Part shown: in pieces, positions 1 to 8,131 of the stretch | How the letters are laid out: each line of letters starts with the position of its first letter | Numbering within the stretch: the stretch's first letter is position 1 | NCBI RefSeq assembly: GCF_030063245.1 | Contig: NZ_JASISR010000019.1 | Coordinates: forward strand, 40,047-104,046 | Reading direction: 5' to 3' | Length of the DNA stretch: 64,000 bases | DNA from: Paenarthrobacter sp. PH39-S1 | Lineage (GTDB): Bacteria > Actinomycetota > Actinomycetes > Actinomycetales > Micrococcaceae | The notes under the pieces: model-generated | Seen by the model: the letters and a program-made list of their open reading frames with translations, nothing else | Databases searched by the model: none | What the model was told of the DNA's origin: nothing | Made by a program: the position numbers and the translations under genes

Positions 1-948
1 CGCCCGCGCCGGACCGAGTTTGACTGCGTGGATATGTTCCAGCGCGGCGAGCTTCGCCGCATACGTGGCATCGCGGTCCAACATGTCCGCCTCATGGTTT
101 GACCGATGGAGGCGTTCGGCGAGCAACTCGACCTCGGCCCTGGGACCGGCCGGGAGGTAGCCGTACTCCTGGATATTCTCGACGCGGATGTACAGCGGAT
201 GAAAGAATCGCCGGGTGCTGGGCAGGTAGGGTGAGGGTTCCACCGGAGGCACCGGCCCGCCAGCGTGCAGCGGGTTGACCAGCACAAATCCGGCTCCGTG
301 CTGCGCACCGGAAATCACCGCCAGGTCCGCCAGGTCGGCGAAATCGCCGATCCCCCAGGAACGCGTGGACCGGACGGAATACAGCTGTGCGGTCAGACCC
401 CAGCTGCGGTGCCCGGCCAGTTCCGCCGTCGTGCCCAGCCGCCGCGGCGTGATCACCAGAGCGCACTCGGCCCAATCGCCGTCGTTCTGAGCATGCAGTA
501 CGTGCCATCCCAGCGGCAGGTCCTCCGGCACAGCGAAGGTGGCCCGGCCGGTGAGGACGCCGTCAATTTCCCGAGGCTCCACCCAGTCGTCGCGCTGCAG
601 CACATCGCGGTGGCCGCCGTCCTCGGCGGTAATCCAGACGCTGACCTCGCTGCCATGGGTGACGTGGACGGGGACATGGAATTCCTGTCCTTCCTGAAGA
701 ACGACGACGGGAGGCAGCAAGCGCCGCCACGGCACCTGGTCCTGCTTCAACAGGGAGCTGCGGATTTCCTCCGGCGTGTCCGCCGGAACATCCAGGGCCC
801 GCAGGATCCGGCGCAGGGTGGCGGCCGCGACCTGCCGCTCAATGCCGTCCCAGCCGCGCTGGGACGTGCCCACTCCGTGCCCCCGTGCCAGCCGCAGCAG
901 CGCCTGCGAATGTAGTGCGGTCGGGTCGGAATCCGGAGCATCAGTCAT
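1..948 (-). CDS. malQ: 4-alpha-glucanotransferase (amylomaltase), N-terminal part
   Basis: This gene runs off the left edge, so only the first 316 codons are present and the catalytic residues lie outside. It starts at an ATG at 948. Amylomaltase (GH77) transfers alpha-1,4-glucan segments between maltodextrins in the cytoplasm. Seen: an N-terminal helical/beta domain of about 170 residues typical of the long actinobacterial form, then the GH77 entry motifs QLYSVRS..SWGIGDF (residues 189-203), NPLHA (225-229) and SPYLPSTRRFFHPLYI (239-254). No strong Shine-Dalgarno precedes the ATG. It is divergent from the oxidoreductase at 1068. The family call is firm and completeness cannot be judged. Confidence 0.9.
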   Translation of the reverse strand, partial: MTDAPDSDPTALHSQALLRLARGHGVGTSQRGWDGIERQVAAATLRRILRALDVPADTPEEIRSSLLKQDQVPWRRLLPPVVVLQEGQEFHVPVHVTHGSEVSVWITAEDGGHRDVLQRDDWVEPREIDGVLTGRATFAVPEDLPLGWHVLHAQNDGDWAECALVITPRRLGTTAELAGHRSWGLTAQLYSVRSTRSWGIGDFADLADLAVISGAQHGAGFVLVNPLHAGGPVPPVEPSPYLPSTRRFFHPLYIRVENIQEYGYLPAGPRAEVELLAERLHRSNHEADMLDRDATYAAKLAALEHIHAVKLGPARA

Positions 949-1067
949 GCGCCCTACTCTATTGGGTCTGCGGTCGTCAGCGGCACCGAGAATGGAAGAC
1001 AACGAGAATGGTTAAGCGCGGACCAGTGTTATTAGAGTGGCTCATGGAAGCAACGGAAGGAACCACA

Positions 1068-1721
1068 ATGTCTCGCATTGCCATCATCGGAGGCCACGGC
1101 AAGATCGCCCTGGAACTCGCCCGGATTCTCACCGGCGCAGGACACGAAGTAAGCTCCCTGTTCCGCAACCCCGCGCACGGCGACGACGTCACGGCAACGG
1201 GCGCCACCGCCGTCATCGCCGACATCGAGAACCTTTCCGTTGCGCAGCTGACGGACAAACTCGCCGGACACGATGCCATTGTCTTTTCCGCCGGAGCGGG
1301 CGGCGGCTCGGCGCCCCGCACGTACGCCGTGGACCGGGACGCGGCGATCCGGACCATGGATGCCGCGGCGGAAGCGGGCGTGCGGCGCTATGTCATGGTG
1401 TCCTACCTGGGCGCCCGGCCGGACCACGGCGTGCCCGAAGACAACAGCTTCTTCGCCTATGCCGAGGCCAAGGCAGCCGCGGACAGCTACCTGCGGGGCA
1501 CGTCTCTCGCATGGACCATTCTGGCTCCCAGCACGCTGACCCTGGCCGAGGGCACCGGATCAATCGACACAGGACCGGACCTCGAAGGCACGGACGTGGC
1601 TCGCCAGGACGTGGCACGCGTGGCGGCCGGCGTACTGCACCGACCCGGGACCGCCGGCAGGACAATTGAGTTCAACAAGGGTGGCACGCCGATTGATCAG
1701 GCGCTGGACGCTCTCGGGTAA
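1068..1721 (+). CDS. NAD(P)-binding oxidoreductase (atypical SDR)
   Basis: A 217-residue Rossmann-fold protein. The N-terminus IAIIGGHGKIALELARIL (residues 4-21) is a GxxGxxG-type dinucleotide-binding loop typical of NmrA/YwnB-like atypical short-chain dehydrogenases. RRYVMVSYLGA in the middle matches the usual beta4 segment. The classic YxxxK pair is replaced by YAEAKAAAD. The ATG at 1068 was chosen because AAGGAA lies 6-8 nt upstream; an in-frame extension to 885 has no ribosome site. The substrate is unknown. Its stop codon sits inside a strong inverted repeat. Confidence 0.85.
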   Translation: MSRIAIIGGHGKIALELARILTGAGHEVSSLFRNPAHGDDVTATGATAVIADIENLSVAQLTDKLAGHDAIVFSAGAGGGSAPRTYAVDRDAAIRTMDAAAEAGVRRYVMVSYLGARPDHGVPEDNSFFAYAEAKAAADSYLRGTSLAWTILAPSTLTLAEGTGSIDTGPDLEGTDVARQDVARVAAGVLHRPGTAGRTIEFNKGGTPIDQALDALG

Positions 1722-1747
1722 GCGCTCCGGACTTAGGAGCGCTTACC
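1717..1747 (+). terminator. Hairpin terminator overlapping a stop codon
   Basis: A perfect 12-bp inverted repeat, GGTAAGCGCTCC / GGAGCGCTTACC, with a 7-nt loop includes the TAA stop of the preceding oxidoreductase. There is no U-run, as is common for actinobacterial hairpin terminators. Confidence 0.6.
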
Positions 1748-1853
1748 GGACCGGGCGTGCGGGCAGCGGTGGACGGGCATGGGGTGGGCCGAAGTCGTGG
1801 GGCATTCTCATCCCTGTTTGCTTTTTGGGTTGGGCGTCCTGCACACTTTTAAC

Positions 1854-1871
1854 GGTCCGCCACGGCGGACC
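1854..1871. promoter_or_regulatory. Perfect 8+8 bp inverted repeat upstream of a small gene
   Basis: GGTCCGCC-AC-GGCGGACC lies about 105 nt before the ATG of the small gene at 1977. The 2-nt spacer makes it more operator-like than terminator-like. No function is known. Confidence 0.35.
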
Positions 1872-1976
1872 GCCTGCTTTAAACCCTCGACAGTTTCGCC
1901 CCAGTCAAGGGATAAAGCCCAACGGCGGCGTCGGCCACAGATCGGCGCGGACACAACGATCAGAATCGGAAACACC

Positions 1977-2195
1977 ATGATTGAAACCACTTCAGACCAT
2001 ACCCTGCGGGTAACGGTCAACGACAAAGCCAACATGGACGACGAAATCAGCGCGGCCGTCGACATGGCGCGGGAGAACGCGATGAAGGACCGCCGGCGTG
2101 GCATCCTGGTCACCCGAGAGGGCTTGGCTTCCTTTACGGTCGCCGTCAGCGATGAGGTCCCATATGGGATTACCCAAGAAAAGTACGCTTGCTGA
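1977..2195 (+). CDS. Small conserved-type hypothetical protein (72 aa)
   Basis: I do not recognise a named family. The 72-residue product has an acidic, helical first half (MDDEISAAVDMARENAM) and a C-terminal beta-like half with GILVTREGLASFTVAVS and VPYGITQEK. Small proteins of this ILVTR...FTVALS...VPFG type are, to my recollection, common in Micrococcaceae and have no known function. The ATG at 1977 is the last plausible start; no clear Shine-Dalgarno is seen. It converges on the acetyltransferase at 2199-2762 with a 3-bp gap. Confidence 0.65.
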   Translation: MIETTSDHTLRVTVNDKANMDDEISAAVDMARENAMKDRRRGILVTREGLASFTVAVSDEVPYGITQEKYAC

Positions 2196-2198
2196 CGC

Positions 2199-2762
2199 TC
2201 AGTGAGCCTTCCAGTCCCTGGCCAGCACCGCGTAAATCAACTCGGTGGTCCACTCACCCTTGAGGAAATAGTTCTCCGCCAGCCGGGCTTCGCGGAGCAT
2301 CCCCAAGCGCTCGCAGACGGCCGTCGAGGCAGTGTTACGTTCGTCCAATCGGGCCTGTACCCGGTGGAAATTCAGCTGACCAAAGGCCAGGTCAAGCACG
2401 GCCGCCGCAGCCTCGGTCGCGTAACCATTGCCCCGTCCTGCCGGGGTTAACGTCCAGCCGATCTCGCCGGTTTTGGGCTCTTTGTCCGCGCCCAGATCCC
2501 ATTTCAGGGCGATCTCGCCGAGAAACCCGGGTTTGTCGGCCGCCTCGATGGCAAACGCCGCCCAATCACCGGGCTTGCTGAATCCGGCGTCGACGTACAT
2601 CGCGATCCGTGCCATGCACTCGGTGTAGCTCCTCGGCTCGTTCAGTAAGTACCGCGCGGTATCCGGCAGCGACTGGTATGCGAAGAACGGATCAAGATCG
2701 GCGGCCGTGAAGCGGCGGAGCCGCAACCGTTGGGTGGCCGGGGGAAGGGGAAATTCAGCCAT
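2199..2762 (-). CDS. GNAT family N-acetyltransferase (RimJ-like)
   Basis: A 187-residue acetyltransferase of the RimJ/RimL type (ribosomal-protein or amino-terminal acetylation; substrate not predictable). Seen: TQRLRLRRFTAADLDPFF at the start, GEIGWTLTPAGRGNGYATEA carrying the acetyl-CoA pyrophosphate loop (R/QxxGxG/A form GRGNGYA), and NTASTAVCERLGM, the usual motif B. The ATG at 2762 was preferred over upstream in-frame starts because GGAGAG precedes it and the upstream extension is low-complexity. The SRPBCC gene upstream on the same strand is separated by about 80 bp. Confidence 0.85.
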   Translation of the reverse strand: MAEFPLPPATQRLRLRRFTAADLDPFFAYQSLPDTARYLLNEPRSYTECMARIAMYVDAGFSKPGDWAAFAIEAADKPGFLGEIALKWDLGADKEPKTGEIGWTLTPAGRGNGYATEAAAAVLDLAFGQLNFHRVQARLDERNTASTAVCERLGMLREARLAENYFLKGEWTTELIYAVLARDWKAH

Positions 2763-2845
2763 GGTCAGAGCGTACTCTCCGCTCTGCAGCACTACGCCCG
2801 TGCCGTGCCGTGCGCTACCGTGCCCTGCCCTGCTCTGCCCTTGCA

Positions 2846-3343
2846 TCAACCCTCGGCGGCGGTTTTGAGGTTCTGCAGTGTCCTGCGGATGTTGCCACGT
2901 TGAAATCCGGCGAAAGTCCGGCCGCGGGTGACGACCGCGTCGAATATCAGGGCGGCCACATCGGGCCAGGCCCGCCTGTCGTCGGTCCAGGTTTCCGTTA
3001 CCCGCGTCCCCGCGTCCGCGGGCTCAAAACGATACTCCCAGGTGGCAATTGGTCCGCGCAGCCGCGGAGTCTCGAGCCCGATGGCATGCACCCTGAAACG
3101 GAATTGCCGTCCCCGCTCCGCCGCGGTCACGGTGCACTGGGTCGTCCATCCAAACCGCCCGCGCTTGTTGCGCCCGTCGAAGACCATGCCCACATACGCA
3201 TTCGCGCGCTCGTCATGGACGGTCGCGCCACGGTTTTCCGGGCTCCACTCCCCCATCCGCGCCACGTCGCTGATCCGGTCGTAGAGCGCGGCCGGACCGG
3301 CGCCGATGATGATGCTCTCTGAGACGCTGAACGTGCGTTTCAC
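2846..3343 (-). CDS. SRPBCC family protein (polyketide cyclase/dehydrase-like)
   Basis: A 165-residue START-like helix-grip protein. Seen: SVSESIIIGAGPAALYDRIS at the N-terminus, GEWSPENRG, RFGWTTQCTVTAAERGRQFRF and WEYRFEPADAGTRVTETW, the alternating strands and signature of the polyketide_cyc2 family. Such proteins bind hydrophobic ligands; the ligand here is unknown. The GTG at 3343 has GGAG 9 nt upstream, so the longer frame reaching 3550 is not needed. It is divergent from the epimerase-like gene at 3633 across a 290-bp promoter region. Confidence 0.8.
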   Translation of the reverse strand: MKRTFSVSESIIIGAGPAALYDRISDVARMGEWSPENRGATVHDERANAYVGMVFDGRNKRGRFGWTTQCTVTAAERGRQFRFRVHAIGLETPRLRGPIATWEYRFEPADAGTRVTETWTDDRRAWPDVAALIFDAVVTRGRTFAGFQRGNIRRTLQNLKTAAEG

Positions 3344-3632
3344 GCGGTGACTCCCTCCATAGGCCTGCCAGGGCGCAGAGCTGCGAAGGCCTACGCTACC
3401 GCCTCTGGTTGCCGCCGTGGGCAAGAGGACCAGGACCGGACGCCGGGCCCGCCGCCGCCCGCGCCTGGTCGGAACTTGGGTACCCGCCGCCACGACGCGG
3501 CCGCGTACACGGTCCGGCACTATTGACGGTGGTCCTCCCGGAGACGGCATAGAATTGCGAGACTACGACATCAGCGGAACCGGGTCGCCGCACAAGCCGG
3601 CACCGGGGCGCGGGAGGGGATGCGGGACAGAC

Positions 3633-4478
3633 ATGACGGTGCTTATTGCCGGCTGCGGTGACCTCGGCACGGAGGCGGGCCTGCGGTTTGCTGCGGCAGG
3701 CCACCGGGTCGTGGGATGGCGGCGTCGGCCGCAGAACCTGCCGTCGGGCATCGAAGGGGAGGCCGTGGACCTGACCGGGGAGCTGCCGGCGGTTCCCGCA
3801 GACGCCCGGATTGTCGTCTTCACCACCGCGGCTGGTGAGCGGACCGAGGCGGCGTACCGTGCCAGCTACGTGGACGTCGTGGCAAAGGTGCTCGGTGCCT
3901 TCGAGCGCGACGTCGTCCGGCCGGAGCGGGTCCTCTTCGTTTCCTCCACGGCGGTCTACGGTCGATCCGGCGGCGGGAGTGTTGATGAACAGACCCCGCC
4001 CGAGCCGGCGACGGCGACCGCCCGGATCCTGCGCGAAGCCGAGGAACTGCTGCACGCAATCCGGCCCGACGCCGTCGTACTGCGTTTGGCCGGAATTTAC
4101 GGACCAGGACGCACGATGCTGATCGACCAGGTGTCCAGTGGCAGCGCCCGGATCCCCGAGGGGCCGCAGTGCACCAACCGCATCCACCGTGACGACGCCG
4201 CCGCCGCAATCGTTCACCTGACCACCGCGGTGCCGTCCCCCGGCACCATCTATCTCGGCACCGACGACTCCCCGGCGGAGCTCGGCGACGTCCTGACCTT
4301 TTTGGCCGGCGAACTCGGGCTGCCGCAGCCTCCCGTCGGAGCCGCCGGTGCTGCCGTGCGCGCCAGCAAGCGCTGCAGCAATGCCCTGCTGCGCGCCACC
4401 GGATTTAACTTCATGTATCCCAGCTACCGCGAGGGATATCGGGCGGTGCTGGCCGGCCACGGAGTGCGCCACGGGTGA
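3633..4478 (+). CDS. NAD(P)-dependent epimerase/dehydratase-like protein (YeeZ type)
   Basis: A 281-residue extended-SDR-like protein. VLIAGCGDLGTEAGLRF (residues 3-19) is the Rossmann nucleotide loop, FVSSTAVYGRSGGGSVDE follows strand beta5, and LRLAGIYGPGR is the usual substrate-loop entry. The C-terminus NFMYPSYREGYRAVL matches YeeZ-like proteins. The tyrosine of VYG is present but the usual +4 lysine is not, so redox activity is uncertain. The ATG at 3633 has GGGACA upstream. The substrate is unknown. Confidence 0.8.
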   Translation: MTVLIAGCGDLGTEAGLRFAAAGHRVVGWRRRPQNLPSGIEGEAVDLTGELPAVPADARIVVFTTAAGERTEAAYRASYVDVVAKVLGAFERDVVRPERVLFVSSTAVYGRSGGGSVDEQTPPEPATATARILREAEELLHAIRPDAVVLRLAGIYGPGRTMLIDQVSSGSARIPEGPQCTNRIHRDDAAAAIVHLTTAVPSPGTIYLGTDDSPAELGDVLTFLAGELGLPQPPVGAAGAAVRASKRCSNALLRATGFNFMYPSYREGYRAVLAGHGVRHG

Positions 4479-4690
4479 GGGCCGGTCGCAGCGCGCGCCC
4501 GGACGGCGGTCGGATGGTCGTTATGTGCCGGGGCGGGCGGATCCGCCGGCTGGTCTTCGGGCGCCTCGAAGCGCTCCACCGAAGGTGCGCAGGAGCCGAC
4601 CCCCGGCCGCGAGCGCTGCAGGCGAAACGGTGACGACGTCGTCAATGGCGGCGGAGCCCTTTGTGCCCGACGGGGCTGCCAGCGGGACCG

Positions 4691-5686
4691 TTAGTCGGCT
4701 TCCGGCTGGGCCTCGGGCCAGTGGGCGGCCACCGGGCCGAGGTCCAGCCGGCCATTGCGGTGCAGCCAATGCACCGCTTCCGCCACCGCCTGCAGCGAGG
4801 TGTACCGCGGCGCGTAGCCCAGAAGGTCGCCGGCCTTGGCGATGCTCATGGATGGACTGCGCGAGATGTGCTCGTAGGTAACGTCAGCGTGCTCGGTTGC
4901 CGTCATCTGCCGGAACTGTTCAAACGGCACACAGTTCAGGTTCGCCTCGCGTCCGAACCAGCCCGCCGCAGCTTCGGCGAAACCGCGCAGGGTCAACGCC
5001 CGCGGCGACACTACATGGAAGCTCTCCCCGATGGCTGCCTCCGGCGGGTCCAGGGCGAGCTGGAAGGCCTGCGCAACATCGTCGGCATGGACATGATGGA
5101 CGGTTTCCAGCCCGAAATTGGGCAGCGTGACCCGCTCGCCGCGCGCCAGTTGCCGCCAGACGCCCGGATCCAGGTTGCCCGCAGGATTGATTACCGGCCA
5201 CCCGGGACCGCTGATATGCCCGGGATGAAGGATGACCGCGCGCAGTCCGGATCGGGACTCACGCCATAGGAGTTCCTCGATCGCGGCTTTGCCGATGCCG
5301 TAACTGCCGCTCGGGCGCCGGGCGGCATCCTCGGTCACCGGGACCTCCACCGCCGGCCCGTGCACCCAAATGCTTCCGCAGTGGATCAGCAGGCTGCCGG
5401 CGCGGCGGAGCGCGTCCGCAAGCTGCTGCGCGGAGGATGGGGTAAAGCAGATCATGTCAATCACGACGGCGGCATGCAGATCAGCGATCCGGGCGCCGAA
5501 GGTGCCGGCGTCGTCGTCGGCCTCCCGGTCTGCGGTAATCCGGGTAACCTCGGCCCACGCGGGATGCTCATGGTACGGCGAGCGCAGTCCCCTGCTGACG
5601 GCGATAACCTCATGGCCTGCTTGAACCAGCCGCGGGATCAAGTACCCGCCGACATGCCCGGTGGCACCAATGACGACCACACGCAC
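4691..5686 (-). CDS. NAD-dependent epimerase/dehydratase family protein
   Basis: A 331-residue extended SDR. VVVIGATGHVGGYLIPRLV (residues 3-21) is the GxxGxxG NAD loop. ITADRE and VVIDMICF mark strands beta3-4, SYGIGKAAIEELL carries the YxxxK pair, and VILHPGHISGPGWPVINP resembles the sugar-nucleotide epimerase substrate loop. The GTG start at 5686 has AGGAG 8 nt upstream. The small gene at 5789-5986 lies just upstream on the same strand and may be co-transcribed. The substrate is not predictable. Confidence 0.85.
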   Translation of the reverse strand: MRVVVIGATGHVGGYLIPRLVQAGHEVIAVSRGLRSPYHEHPAWAEVTRITADREADDDAGTFGARIADLHAAVVIDMICFTPSSAQQLADALRRAGSLLIHCGSIWVHGPAVEVPVTEDAARRPSGSYGIGKAAIEELLWRESRSGLRAVILHPGHISGPGWPVINPAGNLDPGVWRQLARGERVTLPNFGLETVHHVHADDVAQAFQLALDPPEAAIGESFHVVSPRALTLRGFAEAAAGWFGREANLNCVPFEQFRQMTATEHADVTYEHISRSPSMSIAKAGDLLGYAPRYTSLQAVAEAVHWLHRNGRLDLGPVAAHWPEAQPEAD

Positions 5687-5788
5687 TTTCCGCTCCTGTC
5701 TGCCGGAGGACTCCGGCGATCGCCATCCGAACGCGGTCCGGCTCAGCCGGTAACGTCGGCGGCGTAGTATGTCCGGCTCCGTTAGCCC

Positions 5789-5986
5789 CTAGACGACGAC
5801 CTCTTCGCTGTCCAGGAAGCCATCTTCGATGTCCCAGTCCACTACCGGAATCCTCACATGGGCATAATCGTCGGCGGGATCGTTATCCCGCACATGCCCC
5901 GGAGGGAGGTACCGGCGGGTCGCGGGGACCACGGCCGGGTTCAGTTCTGCAGACTGTTGGGGGTGGTCATTCATTCCAGGGGTCAT
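5789..5986 (-). CDS. Small acidic hypothetical protein (65 aa)
   Basis: I do not recognise a family. The 65-residue product starts at the ATG at 5986, with AAGGAG exactly 6 nt upstream; the nearby in-frame ATG at 5992 sits directly on that ribosome site and is rejected. The C-terminus is strongly acidic with WDIEDGFLDSEEVVV, and the middle contains ATRRYLPPGHVRDNDPADDY. It looks soluble, without signal peptide or membrane segment. It lies 102 bp upstream of the epimerase gene on the same strand. Confidence 0.6.
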   Translation of the reverse strand: MTPGMNDHPQQSAELNPAVVPATRRYLPPGHVRDNDPADDYAHVRIPVVDWDIEDGFLDSEEVVV

Positions 5987-6131
5987 GTGCATCTCCTTCA
6001 TTGGTGGGGCGATGGTGTTCACCCCACAGCGCGGTACGGCCTGTGGCTCGACCATCCGGTACGGATCAGCACACCACGGCTCCCCGAAACCGTCAACCCC
6101 CACGCTGGCCCATCCGCGCATCCCCTCCCGA

Positions 6132-6197
6132 CCCAAGTAGGTAGCAGATACTGCACTCAAACGGCCGAATGGGTGCATCTGCTGCTACCCAGTTGGG
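6132..6197 (-). terminator. Imperfect hairpin downstream of mptB-type gene
   Basis: The arms CCCAAGTAGGTAGCAG and CTGCTACCCAGTTGGG pair with a few mismatches and a further paired GCAC/GTGC inside. The hairpin sits 35 bp past the stop of the mannosyltransferase gene and has no U-run. Confidence 0.4.
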
Positions 6198-6231
6198 ACG
6201 GGGCGGAGGAGGCGGAACGGGCCGGGTCCGT

Positions 6232-7809
6232 TTAGAGCAGCTCGCCGGGGCGCAGGAACAGCACGCGGGTTTTGCGGTCGATGAAGACCATGTACAACGC
6301 GAACGACACGCCCACCACGATCGCCACCGCGCGCACAATTCCAATCGGGATCCATTGAAAGACGCTCAGCTGGTCCGTCAGGGCGATCAGCATGAAAAAC
6401 GCGGTCAGGAACAGCACCATGCGCAGCTGCCAGTTTTCCTTGATACCGACGACGCCGAACAACACGAGCAGCCAGACCATGTACCACGGCTGGATCATCG
6501 GTGCCAGGAGCACGACGGCGGCGAAGCCCCACGCCATCCGGCTTAGGATGGTAGCGCTATAGGTGCTTCCCAACGGGCCTCGGAACGCAAGCCAAACGAC
6601 GGCGAACACGGACAGCACGGTCCCTACCAGGTCGACGGCGGACGTCACTGCGCTGCCCGGGGCACCGAACAGACCGGCCAAAAAGCCCAGCACCGCCCCC
6701 AGCATTCCTACCGGTGCGTACCAAATCCACACTGTCGAGGAGGTGCGCAGTGCGGCCACCCAGCCGAAGCCCAGACCGTTGACCATTCCGGCGACCCACA
6801 ACAGGCCCATGGATAGTACAAAGGTGAGCGCCCAGCACCAGAATTTGCGTCCCCAGCCGGCCTTGGAGCCAGCCCACAGCAGGCCAACGAACGGCAGCGC
6901 AATCAGCGTGATTGGTTTAATCGCGATGGACGCCGTGACCAGCACGATGCCCAGGAACGGTCTCTTGACAGCGGCAAAATACACCCCGGCCACCACCAGC
7001 CCGAGCATGAGGGAATCATTGTGGGCGCTGGCAATGAAGTTGATCAGCAGGACAGGGTTCAGGACAGTCAGCCAGAGAGTGCGTTCGGCGTTGATCCCGT
7101 GCAGCGCCGCGAGCTTGGGCACAAAGACGGCCAGCAGCAGCACGCCGGCCACCGCCGCCAGCCGGAACGCGATGAGGGAAACCTCGGGAATTCCAAACCC
7201 CATCCAGACGGCGAACTGCTCGATCCACAGAAACAGCGGGCCATAAGGTGTGGGAGCCTCCGTCCAGAGCGTGTCCGGGCCAAGCTGGTAGTAGTTGTTC
7301 AGCGCCGAGATTCCGTTGGTGTACGGGTTAAGCCCCTGGCTCATCAGCCGGCCCTGGCCTATGTAGGCGTAAACGTCCCGGCTGAACAACGGAAGGGCGA
7401 CGACGAGTGGCAGCGCCCAGAGCAGCAGCGCCTTGCGCAGCACGGGACGGGCGGACTCATCCCAGACACTGATCCGCTGTGCCAGCCGCAGCCACGAGCG
7501 CACCAACAGAAGAGCCCCGAAACACAGCATCACGGTACAGCTGATGACTCCAACCGGCGTCGTCCGCGCTGCAATGAATACCGGCGTCCGGATCAGCGCG
7601 GAACTGCCCGCAAGCCAACCGACGCCAATTGACCCCAGCACCATCAGGATGGACGCAACAAAGCCCTGTACCAAGGCAACCTTCGTGGTCCCGGCTGCGC
7701 CGGCGTCGCCCTTGTGTGACCAGGCCACCAGCAGACCAACGATCCCGGACCGCCCGCCACTAACCGCCGAGCTAAGAGCCGGGGTCCCGCGCGGTTTGTC
7801 GGTCAACAT
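6232..7809 (-). CDS. mptB: Polyprenol-phosphomannose alpha-1,6-mannosyltransferase, MptB family (copy 1)
   Basis: A multi-spanning GT-C glycosyltransferase (about 12 hydrophobic helices) of roughly 525 residues, acting on the outer face of the membrane. The family transfers mannose from polyprenyl-phosphate mannose to the alpha-1,6 backbone of lipomannan-type glycolipids. Seen: FSRDVYAYIGQGRLM followed by GLNPY, the acidic first-loop motif of MptA/MptB; FIASAHNDSLMLGLVVAG; SIAIKPITLIALPF; and APMIQPWYMVWLL. The ATG at 7809 has GAGGA about 11 nt upstream; a GTG at 7902 in the same frame has no ribosome site, so the start is not certain. It is divergent from the GT87 pair. A paralogue lies at 10808-12604. 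Confidence 0.88.
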   Translation of the reverse strand: MLTDKPRGTPALSSAVSGGRSGIVGLLVAWSHKGDAGAAGTTKVALVQGFVASILMVLGSIGVGWLAGSSALIRTPVFIAARTTPVGVISCTVMLCFGALLLVRSWLRLAQRISVWDESARPVLRKALLLWALPLVVALPLFSRDVYAYIGQGRLMSQGLNPYTNGISALNNYYQLGPDTLWTEAPTPYGPLFLWIEQFAVWMGFGIPEVSLIAFRLAAVAGVLLLAVFVPKLAALHGINAERTLWLTVLNPVLLINFIASAHNDSLMLGLVVAGVYFAAVKRPFLGIVLVTASIAIKPITLIALPFVGLLWAGSKAGWGRKFWCWALTFVLSMGLLWVAGMVNGLGFGWVAALRTSSTVWIWYAPVGMLGAVLGFLAGLFGAPGSAVTSAVDLVGTVLSVFAVVWLAFRGPLGSTYSATILSRMAWGFAAVVLLAPMIQPWYMVWLLVLFGVVGIKENWQLRMVLFLTAFFMLIALTDQLSVFQWIPIGIVRAVAIVVGVSFALYMVFIDRKTRVLFLRPGELL

Positions 7810-8131
7810 CGATGAAGAGTCCTCTTCGGTAAGGAGATACGCGCTGCCTTTGGGGGCTCGCGGCAGGCAACGGTTGGCCTCGATATCGGCTGATCCCGCC
7901 ACCCGAAGATGATGCTCGGGACCACGGCGATTCTAACACCGCGGGCGTGCGCCCACACGGTCCCGGCGCCCACCTGCGGTAATATCAAGGGGCGGGAACT
8001 TTCCGTGCGCGGTTTTATCCCGCACCCCCGGCCTGCCGGCGGTCCCCTCCGCGGCGGCTGCACGAACCCGCCGGACACCGATCCGCTCCATGGCCAGCCA
8101 CGGAGATCCATATTTGAGAAGGACTGCTCAC

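Noticed and set aside
2798..2840. CCGTG/CCCTG-like pentamer repeats upstream of the acetyltransferase
   Set aside because: The repeats are degenerate and of low complexity; too weak to report as a repeat element.
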